Assembly (NCBI RefSeq): GCF_001949145.1
Contig: NW_019091709.1
Span: 176,324 to 198,542, forward strand
Direction: 5' to 3'
Length of the DNA stretch: 22,219 nt
From: Acanthaster planci
Lineage: Eukaryota; Echinodermata; Asteroidea; Valvatida; Acanthasteridae
A model generated the notes under the pieces. It made no database searches. It was not told where the DNA came from and saw only the letters and a program-made list of their open reading frames with translations. The position numbers and the translations under genes are program-made. Positions 9,611 through 15,828 of the stretch are shown here, one piece after another. Positions within the stretch are counted from its first letter, which is position 1. Each line of letters starts with the position of its first letter.

Positions 9611-12600
9611 TTGTTGTTGGACTTCGTCAAAGTTACTTTTAAAAAGGACAATATTCATTTTTATAGGATGGTTTGTGAAGAGTTTGCAACGGTGACGATA
9701 GTAATAGTGGGAAGGGTGAGAATTGCGCTGATTTTAATTTTGAGGTATTTTTATTACAGATCCAGATCCATGCCAGGTTACGCCAAATCTGTGCACGGGC
9801 GAAGGGGAATTTTGTCGCAGAAACCCCTACGTTGCAATCGGCTATTCGTGCGAGTGTCGCGAATTGGATGGATATGTCAGAGATAACGGTGTTTGTAACA
9901 ACACTGGTGAGTCCCTTTAATTTTCTTTCTGGTTTGACATTCAATTTATTTTTTTTTTCAGTCATGTGGAAAAACAAAATTCGTAAGTAATTTATATCGA
10001 ACCTGATTTTAATTGTGCTCCTGTATAATGGCAAGCATGGCTCTGCTGTAGTTTTATGATGATGTTCTGGTTTATCATTTATGACAAACCGCCTTTTCAA
10101 ATCTGATTTTCCCATAAGTGATCCCAGGCATTAACGTTGATTGAGCATTGTTTCGACGGTGAAACAAGGTGACGTGCCCGCTTGGACGATTAACTGCCCT
10201 GGAGGGGCAGGGCCTGATCCAGGATATTGCGTTGGGGTTTCCGGAACATTTTACTCTTACTGAGGGAGCGTTGCATGCTGTTGTCACGCTGGTGAAGCCA
10301 TTTAATCTCTTTCTTTGTCCTTAACTGCACGCGCAAAATAAAACCTCTACCGCCTTAACTTATGCTTTCAACATTATCATGATGAGAGGTTTCATAAACG
10401 GGCAATTTTTTTTTTCAGTCGTGATGACAATAACGGTCGTATTACGTGTGCTGGGAGTGAACGGGACTGCTGTCTTCTTCAAAAATGTTTACAATGATCC
10501 CTTTGCAGCTGCCACGAGAGAATTTCTGTCAATAGTGGGCGCTGCGGTAAGTGCAGGTGGCTGCGGTATTTAAATTTAATTCGAGAGAGCGTGGGGAAGA
10601 GGTATTTGCTTGTCCCTGTCTGGCTGACCTGGCTTTAATCCCCTTTATGTGAAATTTCAGAGACAGGATGGAACAGTATATCAAGCTATCGCTAGTTGTA
10701 ATTCTGTACTTTAGAATTCCCTACTTTTTCTCTGTTGACCTAAACTTGTAAAAACTGTAAATGCACAGTTCAAAATTCATCCTTTGTCCGAATTTTACAT
10801 TGTCACTGTATAAAAATCCACAAAATGCACAGGTTCGAAATTTTTAAGGCAGTTATCGATTGAACACAAAACTGCGTTGCGTGACACATTTCTTGTGCTG
10901 ATTTGTGACTAGATTTTTCGGCATCTTTCGCTCGATCCGTTGACAAATGACGTCTTGGTAATTATCGCTGTCGCTGCGAGACCAGGGAGCATCCTCGTAG
11001 ACGCCGTTGCCGCATTTCCCCCCACGTCCAACGCGACAGCCGACATGGTGATGGCCGTGTTGAACGGTGACGTCAATGAGGGGCAAGTACTCACTGACGG
11101 ACAAACCACGCTTGATGTTGTCAATACAACCACCGCCTACGGTAGGTACCCACCATTTTCTCACCCCTGTGTGCTTGGTCTTTCACTGTCATGTTCCCAG
11201 TATTGCATTTAAAGTGGCCCCTTTTTGAGTTAGGCTTTAGGACAAATGGTGTGATGAACGAACAAATCACTTTTTGAAATCTCGTCTCCGAATGTATGTT
11301 GTCATTTTCAGACTCGACCACTGCCTGTGCGGCAGACTTCTGTCAGAATGGCGGAACATGTAATGTTACCGATCGATATCCTTTTTTCACCTACACCTGC
11401 AGGTAATTTGTTTTCGGTTTTTATTCTTTTCGGCCCCTTTTTGTATACTTGACTGGGCATTTTCTGAAATGTGTTCCTTCACAATATTCACAATTGAGGA
11501 AATGAACAAGAAATGGGTGATTAATTGAACTACAAATTTTGATGTACGCCTAGTGGAGAAAAAAATCCCAATAAAAAAGCGCCAGTATTTATTGAAAAGG
11601 AATTTGCTGAGTGGGCCCATCAAGTATGATATCAGAAAATCACGTTGCATTCTTCAAACACTGTAGCAAGTACGTCTCAGAACATTGTCTTCGATTTTAT
11701 GCAGTTGTGCGGAAGGATATACAGGAACTCAATGTGAATCGGAAATTATGGAGTTCACTACAGAGATGACTACTGTGGTGGCCACGACGACAGCAGCACC
11801 AGGTGCGATACCTAATGGCTTGATGTTGATTCTTGTTATGATCAAAGGCATTGATTTCTAAATCTTGTGGGAGATTTTGGGGAATCCTAAAACTTTCAAG
11901 ACGCTGAAGAATTCGCCACACGAGGAGATATAAGATGGCGATATGTAAACATAATGTGACGTTATAGGCAGATGGAAACTTTTCAGACTCTCCCGTTCCC
12001 TTCTTTACCACTCCCCCCGTCAATTTTACTTTTTCAAGTGGTCAATCAGAAAGTAGAATGACATTATGTTCTCTATCGGTGTAAAGTAGTGAATCAACTC
12101 TTATAACTTTCTCGACGTGTTCTTTTCTCTCAGAGCCGGTGGCCACCACGGTCATTGTGCTTGTTGTGCTGGGGGTCCTAGCACTCATTCTCACATTGTT
12201 TGGCCTGGGCGTGTGCTGCTGCATCCTGGCTCGTAGACGCCAGCGAGAGGACTGGAGACGGCGTGCTTACAACAAGCACCTGCGTCGAATGGCCTACGGT
12301 CGCCGCGGCAGCTTCGGCCTGGAGGACAGCGATGTTCGCACATCGGCGGGCGGTAGCGCGTACAATGGGTCGGACTACGACGACCGACGGATGGGTCACC
12401 TGGCCCAGGTCTTGGCACGATCTCCCTACGTGCAGCAGGTTTGTCGCCGAGTAATACCTACATTTCAGTAGAAATATTTAACTTCGAGCTGTACTGAGCA
12501 GTTTGGTTTGTTGGACGCAATTTACAGTATAGCATGTAAGTACAGGCTGATGAATACATGGGCGTAACTCCTAGAGGATGTGGGTCCATATAGGATGTTC

Positions 12601-14229
12601 CCCAAACTTTTTGATGGAGGGATGGGCTATTGAATAATTCTTCACTTTTCATTTTGGAAAAAAAAGATTGAAGCAGATTGCAGAGAATTTTTGTGAGGGT
12701 GTCAAGAACCAAAATGTATTCAATAGCACTCAAAAGGGAGAACAGTTTTGCAAAGTATGCAAGATTTTGCAGTAGTATGAATGCGTACTACTGATATACA
12801 TCTGTATCATGAACGCCGATCGGCCCTACTTTCAAATGGTCCTCCCCCCCGCTTTTCGAATTTCCCTTGCGGGGTAAGTCATCCCCCTCAACAATCCCCC
12901 ATCCCCCTCCCTTTCCCGGCCGCAATTTACGCCACTGGATAAGGTGCCATATATATGCTGGACTTGGCCACGGGGATCTGAAATAGGCTGACCGAAAAGG
13001 AAGGCCAATTCTACTTCTATATTCGCAGTCCTTTGGCTGTTTCCTTTTCGCCCTCCCACTTTTGTTCTCCTCTTGTTGTGTCTCAGTTTTCTTGAAAAGC
13101 TGTGTTTTTTAAGGAACGAGACAGATGGCACGCTGCTTGAGCTGCAGTGACACAAACGGCCAGTCAGTGGTTGAACTTTTTGCCTTTGTCTTCGCAGAAC
13201 CTGCACGCTGAGTTTGCCAGGCCGTACGTGGCTACCGGCTTGGAGGAGCTCTACTATCATCAGCGAGGGGTAAGCTTTACACGTTTAATGCAGTCTGTTG
13301 TTCGGTGGCGTCGCAAGGGACGGGGGCACGTTTCCCCCTCAACTGAGTCATGTTGCGATCTTTGAAAGGAAGGACCGGTACTATACCGCCCATGATTTTT
13401 GGGGGAGGCTTATAAAGATTCAGTGAGGATGAACACATCCTTACTGAACATTCTTCAGTAAGGATGGGCAGTAATTTCTTGAGAAATTGTTCACCTCAAC
13501 TGACCTACCCAAGACCTGGATACGCCTCAGCTATTGTTCCTTCACTGTATTTCCAAACATGCAGCATCTTCTAAGGCCGTCATTTAAGACTTGAGGACAA
13601 AAACCTATCAATTAACAATCCAACAATGTATAAAAAGACGCCAAGTTCAAAGATTAAAGGTTGACTCTGCGGGTTAAATGGAACGACACAATGAACGGGG
13701 CTTCGAGAAGTCGGTCCCTAGTTTGCACCCAAAAGTCTGTTAAAACATGCCTTGTATTTAAGAGATAAAGCCTTTTCACGTGACCTGAGTGGCATCAGTG
13801 TTGCAGACACTTTAAACAGTGACAAAATATGAATCTGTGGAATTACGCAGGCGGTAACATCTGATATCATGATAAATGACAAACTACTAATTACGAAACA
13901 TAAATGATATAGTTTCAATGACTTTTTCGACTTTCAAATTTGGTATAACGGGTGGGTCTAGGTCATTCATACAAACCACAACCCGGGACGTCTACGAGGG
14001 GCTGTATATTCCTCTGTGTACGAGTGAGCCACAGAGGTATATCAGCTTGGCAACTGTAGATGAAGTCACTGTCACGGAAACTCAGGTACCAGTCCTTGAT
14101 CAGTTGGCGAGATTTTTCTCATAAATGTCGATGGTTTATACCTTTTTGCAGTTGAACGAAGACGCCTACGAGGACGCGGCTCGATCTTCCGCCCGACGCA
14201 GCGGTCGGAATCGCTTCAGTTATTATTAG
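1..14229 (+). CDS. Transmembrane mucin-like EGF/SEA protein, multi-exon gene (5' end outside window)
   Basis: Joined coding exons: ..120, 2179-2271, 2414-2506, 2980-3081, 3356-3502, 4872-4999, 5468-5696, 5845-5935, 6238-6308, 7588-7680, 9355-9456, 9760-9906, 10419-10546, 10913-11141, 11312-11402, 11705-11802, 12134-12438, 13198-13269, about 13962-14085, 14152-14229. All have AG acceptors and GT donors and the phases agree except at the junction into about 13962. Roughly 800 residues are visible: Thr/Ser-rich stem, EGFx4-SEA-EGF, EGFx3-SEA-EGF, transmembrane helix, tail. The layout matches the membrane-proximal part of transmembrane mucins of the MUC13/MUC17 type (family knowledge). A cell-surface role, with SEA self-cleavage leaving a non-covalent extracellular subunit, is inference. 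The ligand, orthologue and start codon cannot be seen. Confidence 0.85.
121..2178 (+). other. Intron, about 2.06 kb
   Basis: Lies between the mucin-like exon and the first EGF exon. No convincing exon was found: the open frames at 267-497, 499-741 and 906-1115 have no domain-like Cys pattern and do not reappear elsewhere. The last 518 bases (from 1661) belong to the tandem unit and have a counterpart at 6856-7587. A 14-base string in the mucin exon (42-55) recurs at 1067-1080, probably by chance. Confidence 0.6.
2179..2271 (+). CDS. EGF-like exon A (unit 1)
   Basis: 31 codons, phase 1 to phase 1, acceptor atctttag|ac, donor tcag|gtaagg. Six Cys in the pattern C-x3-C-x10-C-x-C-x-C-x8-C, with CLNGG after the second Cys and a C-N-C-S-C core. 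This is the compact EGF variant common in invertebrate extracellular proteins, including some after astacin protease domains. It carries an N-linked site (NCS) and ends FSGTTCS. Exon B, 142 bases downstream, is a close relative, so A and B look like a local exon duplication. Confidence 0.85.
2414..2506 (+). CDS. EGF-like exon B (unit 1)
   Basis: 31 codons, phase 1 to phase 1, acceptor atctttag|at, donor tcgg|gtaaga. It has the same six-Cys spacing as exon A and shares CLNGGTLD, then reads AQAFGGTTCS. The 15 bases before the acceptor are almost the same as for A, supporting duplication including intron ends. Unit 2 has one exon (7588-7680) in place of A and B; its second half matches this exon. 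Confidence 0.85.
2507..2979 (+). other. Intron B-C, unit 1 (473 nt)
   Basis: No exon seen. It holds the empty target site (ttcaata at 2751-2757) for the palindromic element present at 8975-9146 in unit 2. Unit 2's equivalent intron is 1.67 kb because of that element plus about 1 kb of extra sequence. Confidence 0.6.
2980..3081 (+). CDS. EGF-like exon C (unit 1)
   Basis: 34 codons, phase 1 to phase 1, acceptor ctaatag|aa, donor gaag|gtaagg. Cys spacing C-x6-C-x10-C-x-C-x-C-x8-C, reading ECPLTAASC, then CECVC and SGVTCE. It is the same compact EGF variant as A and B with a longer first loop. Its counterpart at 9355-9456 differs at many residues between Cys 2 and Cys 3, in contrast to the near-identical downstream EGF exons. 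Confidence 0.85.
3356..3502 (+). CDS. EGF-like exon D (unit 1)
   Basis: 49 codons, phase 1 to phase 1, acceptor ttatag|gt, donor agtg|gtgagt. Six Cys spaced C-x6-C-x6-C-x11-C-x-C-x12-C, the classical EGF layout with a long last loop (LDGYVRVNGAC). Residues start SDPC and include CTGGGEFC and GYSCEC. The same-length exon in unit 2 (9760-9906) confirms both borders. No complete calcium-binding EGF consensus is visible. Confidence 0.85.
3503..4871 (+). other. Intron D-E, unit 1 (1.37 kb) with about 800 bp not present in unit 2
   Basis: The first 520 bases and last 50 bases align with the 512-base intron at 9907-10418. The part from about 4023 to 4821 has no counterpart there. It contains two direct repeats around gtcacgtg...accatctga (4499-4516 and 4559-4575) and a 62-codon open stretch (4388-4576) after a tttcag-like AG; neither is shown to be functional. 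No clear terminal inverted repeats bound the extra segment. Confidence 0.5.
4872..4999 (+). CDS. SEA domain exon, N-terminal half (unit 1)
   Basis: 128 nt, phase 1 to phase 0, acceptor ttttttttcag|tt, donor gcg|gtaagt. It encodes beta-strand-like TITVVLRVLGVNGTAVFF followed by helix-like YAAATREFLSIVGAA, the start of a SEA domain (strand, NGT, then an amphipathic helix). An N-glycosylation site (NGT) is present. The same exon at 10419-10546 has equal length and phase. Confidence 0.85.
5000..5467 (+). other. Intron within SEA domain, unit 1 (468 nt)
   Basis: Ends in ttgtgactag, an acceptor with a poor pyrimidine tract that is the same in unit 2 (10903-10912). The shared acceptor and the frame support it despite its weakness. 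Nothing else recognised. Confidence 0.5.
5468..5696 (+). CDS. SEA domain exon, C-terminal half with self-cleavage-type site (unit 1)
   Basis: 229 nt, phase 0 to phase 1, donor tacg|gtaggt. It encodes the rest of SEA: helix (LDPLTND), strand AIEIIAVAARPGSVLVDAVA, then helix ATADMVMAVLNGDVNEGQ. ARPGSVLVDA closely resembles the FRPGSVVV turn at which SEA domains of MUC1-type proteins break autocatalytically between Gly and Ser (family knowledge). Gly and Ser are both kept. N-linked sites NAT and NST are present. The exon joins the previous one in phase 0, giving a SEA of about 115-120 residues, the usual size. Confidence 0.87.
5845..5935 (+). CDS. EGF-like exon G (unit 1), Cys1 to Cys4
   Basis: 91 nt, phase 1 to phase 2, acceptor tttatag|ac, donor tgcag|gtaatt. 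It encodes ACAADFCQNGGTCNV... to YTC, the first four Cys of a canonical EGF. The remaining Cys lie in the next exon, the intron splitting the Ser codon between Cys4 and Cys5. It appears base-for-base identical to 11312-11402, synonymous sites included. Confidence 0.87.
5936..6237 (+). other. Intron G-H, unit 1 (302 nt)
   Basis: Same length as its counterpart 11403-11704 and recognisably similar. No other feature seen. Confidence 0.5.
6238..6308 (+). CDS. EGF-like exon H (unit 1), Cys5-Cys6 and short linker
   Basis: 71 nt, phase 2 to phase 1, acceptor ttatgcag|tt, donor ccag|gtgcga. Completes the EGF (CAEGYTGTQC) and adds a short Thr/Ala linker (VEVTTTAAP). Full EGF spacing with exon G is C-x4-C-x5-C-x12-C-x-C-x8-C. 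The unit 2 version is nine codons longer in the linker. Confidence 0.85.
6403..6691. mobile_element. MITE-like element with long terminal inverted repeats
   Basis: The first 15 bases (ctggtacactaagtt) are the exact reverse complement of the last 15. A second inverted pair inside matches: tgttgctatacctt...ggggcaagc at about 6469-6498 and gcttgccccaaat...ggtatagcaaca at about 6598-6629. About 289 bp, no coding capacity. Unit 2 lacks it at the equivalent intron position, so it probably inserted after the duplication. No clear target-site duplication was found. Confidence 0.7.
7096..7297. mobile_element. Small MITE-like element
   Basis: Left arm aaaggcgcttttccat (7096-7111) pairs with right arm atggaaaggcgccttc (7282-7297) at about 14 of 16 positions. 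The roughly 200 bp interval is missing from the equivalent place in unit 1 (about 1880-1900). No coding capacity recognised; family unknown. Confidence 0.5.
7588..7680 (+). CDS. EGF-like exon A/B hybrid (unit 2)
   Basis: 31 codons, phase 1 to phase 1, acceptor atctttag|ac, donor tcgg|gtaaga. Same six-Cys pattern as exons A and B. Its first two thirds, and the intron before it, follow exon A (DCSLSC with A's codons, TLDTQNC). From the codon after C-N-C-S-C it follows exon B (AQAF, then act acc tgt tcg), and so does the intron after it. It therefore looks like a fusion of A and B within the exon. Confidence 0.87.
7681..9354 (+). other. Intron (unit 2 counterpart of B-C), 1.67 kb
   Basis: Only the outer parts align with 2507-2979. 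About 1 kb from roughly 7870 to 8880 is extra sequence of unknown origin. It includes minus-strand open frames at 8183-8485 and 8564-8755 without recognisable domains and a GC-rich inverted repeat around 8744-8780. The 8975-9146 palindromic element follows. Confidence 0.5.
8975..9146. mobile_element. Palindromic MITE flanked by TA
   Basis: Arms of about 60 bp face each other: cgggcgatccacaatagtgc from 8977 and its near reverse complement ending cgcccg at 9144, around a loop of about 50 bp. TA lies on both sides. Unit 1 has the empty site ttcaata-atatacg at 2751-2764 where unit 2 reads ttcaaTA...TAttgtgtacg, so the insertion with a TA target duplication can be read directly. TA duplication is typical of Tc1/mariner-type and some other DNA transposons; no transposase is present. 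A truncated relative lies at 15711-15828. Confidence 0.8.
9355..9456 (+). CDS. EGF-like exon C (unit 2)
   Basis: 34 codons, phase 1 to phase 1, acceptor ttacag|aa, donor gaag|gtgagt. ECPLTDASC and CECVC keep the unit 1 Cys framework, but the Gly-containing loop CLNGATFDATN is replaced by CSNEALFNETY, adding an N-linked site (NET) and losing the usual NG. This is the most diverged exon pair of the two units. Confidence 0.85.
9565..9619 (+). repeat. GTC/GTT trinucleotide microsatellite in intron
   Basis: Runs cgtcgtcgt then ttgttgttg with two tgc interruptions, just after a G-rich run (about 9540-9553). Open frames through it give poly-Val, poly-Cys or poly-Leu and are artefacts. Unit 1 has only scattered ctgcagcagctg-type triplets here. 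Confidence 0.85.
9760..9906 (+). CDS. EGF-like exon D (unit 2)
   Basis: 49 codons, phase 1 to phase 1, acceptor ttacag|at, donor actg|gtgagt. Starts DPDPCQVTPNLC and keeps EFCRRNPYVA and YSCEC from unit 1. Six Cys spaced C-x6-C-x6-C-x11-C-x-C-x12-C. A new N-linked site (NNT, completed by the following codon region) replaces NSG at the end. Confidence 0.85.
9907..10418 (+). other. Intron D-E, unit 2 (512 nt)
   Basis: Shorter than its unit 1 counterpart by about 800 bases; aligns with it on both sides. It ends in a long T run and cag at 10416-10418. No exon seen. Confidence 0.5.
10419..10546 (+). CDS. SEA domain exon, N-terminal half (unit 2)
   Basis: 128 nt, phase 1 to phase 0, acceptor tttttcag|tc, donor gcg|gtaagt. 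Encodes VVMTITVVLRVLGVNGTAVFF and the helix FAAATREFLSIVGAA. Compared with unit 1 the middle changes from FIDVYNDPY to FKNVYNDPF. The fold-defining hydrophobic positions are kept. Confidence 0.85.
10547..10912 (+). other. Intron within SEA domain, unit 2 (366 nt)
   Basis: Ends with the same weak acceptor ttgtgactag as unit 1. Nothing else recognised. Confidence 0.5.
10913..11141 (+). CDS. SEA domain exon, C-terminal half with self-cleavage-type site (unit 2)
   Basis: 229 nt, phase 0 to phase 1, donor tacg|gtaggt. It reads LDPLTNDVLVIIAVAARPGS then ILVDAVAAF. The G-S pair and following aliphatic residues of the SEA cleavage turn are kept (GSILV). The last two thirds are nearly identical to 5468-5696 at the DNA level, and the similarity continues into the next intron. 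Confidence 0.87.
11312..11402 (+). CDS. EGF-like exon G (unit 2), Cys1 to Cys4
   Basis: 91 nt, phase 1 to phase 2, acceptor attttcag|ac, donor tgcag|gtaatt. I see no base difference from exon 5845-5935. It encodes ACAADFCQNGGTCNVTDRY and TYTC, including an N-linked NVT site. Confidence 0.87.
11403..11704 (+). other. Intron G-H, unit 2 (302 nt)
   Basis: Same length as its counterpart in unit 1; no further feature seen. Confidence 0.5.
11705..11802 (+). CDS. EGF-like exon H (unit 2), Cys5-Cys6 and longer juxtamembrane linker
   Basis: 98 nt, phase 2 to phase 1, acceptor tatgcag|tt, donor ccag|gtgcga. CAEGYTGTQCES is the same as in unit 1; the linker is then nine residues longer (EIMEFTTEMTTVVATTTAAP). 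This is the last extracellular piece before the membrane, so the extra Thr-rich residues lengthen the stalk that carries the second SEA. Confidence 0.85.
11803..12133 (+). other. Intron before the transmembrane exon (331 nt)
   Basis: The part up to 12038 is the tail of unit 2; the rest is single-copy. It ends in a good pyrimidine tract and ctctcag. No exon seen. Confidence 0.6.
12134..12438 (+). CDS. Transmembrane and cytoplasmic-start exon
   Basis: 305 nt, phase 1 to phase 0, acceptor ctctcag|ag, donor cagcag|gtttgt. After EPVATT comes a hydrophobic helix of about 25 residues (VIVLVVLGVLALILTLFGLG), then a CCC cluster, then a strongly basic stop-transfer segment (ARRRQREDWRRR). This gives a type I topology with the C-terminus inside the cell. 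The CCC is a plausible palmitoylation site (inference). The tail continues with Arg-, Gly- and Ser-rich sequence and Tyr in AYNGSDYDD and SPYVQQ. GC content is higher than in neighbouring exons. Confidence 0.9.
12439..13197 (+). other. Intron (759 nt) with C-rich low-complexity stretch
   Basis: No exon recognised. Positions 12841-12925 are rich in C runs (ccccccc, atccccc). It ends in tgtcttcgcag, a good acceptor. Confidence 0.55.
13198..13269 (+). CDS. Cytoplasmic-tail exon
   Basis: 72 nt, phase 0 to phase 0, acceptor tcttcgcag|aac, donor ggg|gtaagc. Encodes NLHAEFARPYVATGLEELYY and HQRG, continuing the Tyr-containing tail. A second, weaker donor (cc|gtacgt at 13224) would end the exon 46 bases earlier in phase 2; that is the phase needed by the next exon's open frame, so alternative splicing is possible. 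Confidence 0.7.
13270..13961 (+). other. Intron (692 nt) with hairpin repeats
   Basis: No exon could be fixed here, though a small one of length 3n+2 would repair the phase mismatch with the next exon. Contains the three-way hairpin at 13421-13466. One minus-strand open frame (13718-13918) shows no domain and is regarded as chance. Confidence 0.45.
13421..13466 (+). repeat. Alternating hairpin repeat
   Basis: cagtgaggatg (13421-13431), catccttactg (13436-13446) and cagtaaggatg (13456-13466). The middle copy is the reverse complement of the third exactly and of the first with one mismatch, so two alternative stems are possible. Function unknown. Confidence 0.7.
13962..14085 (+). CDS. Cytoplasmic-tail exon with paired YxxL motifs (5' border uncertain)
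   Basis: Donor actcag|gtacca at 14086, phase 0, joins the last exon in frame. Only the frame with codons beginning at 13963 is open to this donor. It encodes DVYEGLYIPL, then CTSEPQRYISL and VTVTETQ. The best upstream AG is at 13960-13961, which puts the open frame one base in and needs a phase-2 preceding exon. With the 13269 donor the product would instead end after 21 residues at the TGA 14025-14027. The exon body is likely; its join to the previous exon is not settled. Confidence 0.55.
14152..14229 (+). CDS. Last coding exon
   Basis: Acceptor cctttttgcag|ttg after a good T tract, phase 0 start, stop TAG at 14227-14229. Encodes LNEDAYEDAARSSARRSGRN then RFSYY and stop. Acidic then basic, with Tyr in DAYED and a terminal SYY. 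No PDZ-binding C-terminus is evident. Confidence 0.75.
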   Translation: MNEDAYEDAARSSARRSGRNRFSYY

Positions 14230-14444
14230 ACGGTATGGCTCCAGCCACCCCCCCTTCTATTGGAGGATAATCTGAAATAATACAAAAACAATTATAACCT
14301 TCCTAAATTAATAACTATAACAGATAGGTATTTATATAGTAGATTTATTCTTAAGTTAATAGTTTTGTGAAAACTTTCTTTAGTACCTGGTTAAGAATTT
14401 AGCATGTATTCATGAAACATTTGAGAATAAGGACAGACGTTTGT

Positions 14445-14450
14445 AATAAA
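14445..14450 (+). terminator. Polyadenylation signal AATAAA
   Basis: Perfect AATAAA about 216 bases after the stop codon of the EGF/SEA gene, the first perfect one on this strand. It implies a 3' UTR of about 235 bases. Confidence 0.6.
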
Positions 14451-15710
14451 ATTCTTCAAACTAATACCTGTATTGAGTATGGAGAACATGGGAAGCCGTA
14501 TGCGACAAGTTTTCTATCTAACTATCTAACTTAAGTCATAAGTAGCGGCTTATATGCATTTCCCGCATCTTAATTCCGTTGTCTACACTATTAATTTTTC
14601 TGATATGGGAAGTGTGAAATGGGCCTTCATAGAAATCAGCTATTTCTCATTGAATTAATGAATGCAGCTGGTAAAGCAATTAAATGGTGGATGATTAGAG
14701 AGGTTAAATAATTAAGGCGATATAATTATGTATCTGTATAGTTATCGGAAATACGTGTATGCATATATGTTTTGCTGAAATGAAAGGTTTACACTTCTCC
14801 CTTAGTTAAAACACAATCTGTTAATATTACCGACAGAAGACGTAGTGTAACTGGTTGAAGTATTCTGAGGTGTTTTGCTTGGAGCCTTTTTATAGCACCG
14901 CCACTTCCACGGACTGACCCGCAGTGTTTTGGGGGAGATCTAGTGCATGTTTGCTAAGGGTGCGTCTGAATCTGGTGTCTGGAGCTATAGGTCTAGGCCT
15001 TGGCTTTACTCCATCGGAAATACACGATGACACGCAAAAAAATAGACTTACAACTGAAGCTCTGCAAGCCCGTTTCGGACACGGCCTCAGAATCCGTTGG
15101 CGATACCTTGCACATACCTAACATGCACATCGATCTTCGTGGCGGTTGGTTTTGAAACACTCTCTCATTGTGTGCTTTGAATTTGACGACTTCAGGCCGC
15201 GCCGTGACGAGCGATTGCAAAGGAATTTTATAGTCACGACAGAATTTAAAAACCTTTAATAACATATATATGCAAAAGACAAATATTTTCTCTTATACCT
15301 GCTACAATATTCAATATCAAAAGACAGTCATAGAGGATATATAAAGTGCAAAAATAACGATGAATTAAAAATTAACATGTAGAGAAGAAAAACAAGTACT
15401 GTTTGAATTTTTTGGTATACCGGTACATCGGGTGGATGTACTACCAGTCGACTTTCGTTTATTGAATGAGATATTTTCCTCGTGATAAAAAAACCCAACC
15501 CTTTATACATTCAGATTAAGGTAGAAATGTTTGTCGGTTGCACCTGGTTCAAATAACAAAGAAACTCCAGCCCGATTTCACTTGTGTGTCATATGGGACT
15601 CATTTCATTGAATAGTTTTTTAAAATCATGTTCTTCTATTGGAAAAATAGCGTTGTAGTGGAGAACACATCCACGAGTAGTAGTACTGTACTTAGATTTT
15701 TTTCTTGCAA

Positions 15711-15828
15711 TACAGGCGATTCACAACAGTGCGACTCCAAGAGTTTGCTACGCGTTGACCAATCACAGTGCGCGAAATCTGTCCACCCTTTCCAAACGCC
15801 CATTGGGTCGACAGGTTTGCCCACATTG
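15711..15828. mobile_element. Truncated copy of the TA-flanked palindromic MITE
   Basis: From tacaggcgattcacaac this follows the left arm and loop of the 8975-9146 element (shared ctccaagagtttgc, gtccaccctttccaaacg, cattgggtcgaca). It stops before the right arm, so the element is broken. Confidence 0.75.

Larger units (their letters stand above)
6856..12038 (+). repeat. Tandem duplication unit 2 (about 5.2 kb)
   Basis: Starts at taataggggtgattcat (6856) and ends at ttcaag (12038), matching the ttcgag that precedes 6856. It carries seven coding exons (888 nt, divisible by three) in the order of unit 1, with one EGF exon instead of A plus B. Unit-specific changes are a MITE at 7096-7297, about 1 kb inserted near 7870-8880, a palindromic element at 8975-9146 and a (GTT)n tract at 9565-9619. 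Confidence 0.85.

Noticed and set aside
9363-9886. Open frames giving poly-Cys, poly-Val and poly-Leu
   Set aside because: They run from EGF exon C past its donor into a GTT microsatellite; translation artefact.
12178-12454. Alternative-frame open frames over the transmembrane exon
   Set aside because: GC-rich exon leaves other frames open; only the frame with TM helix and stop-transfer joins the neighbouring exons in phase.
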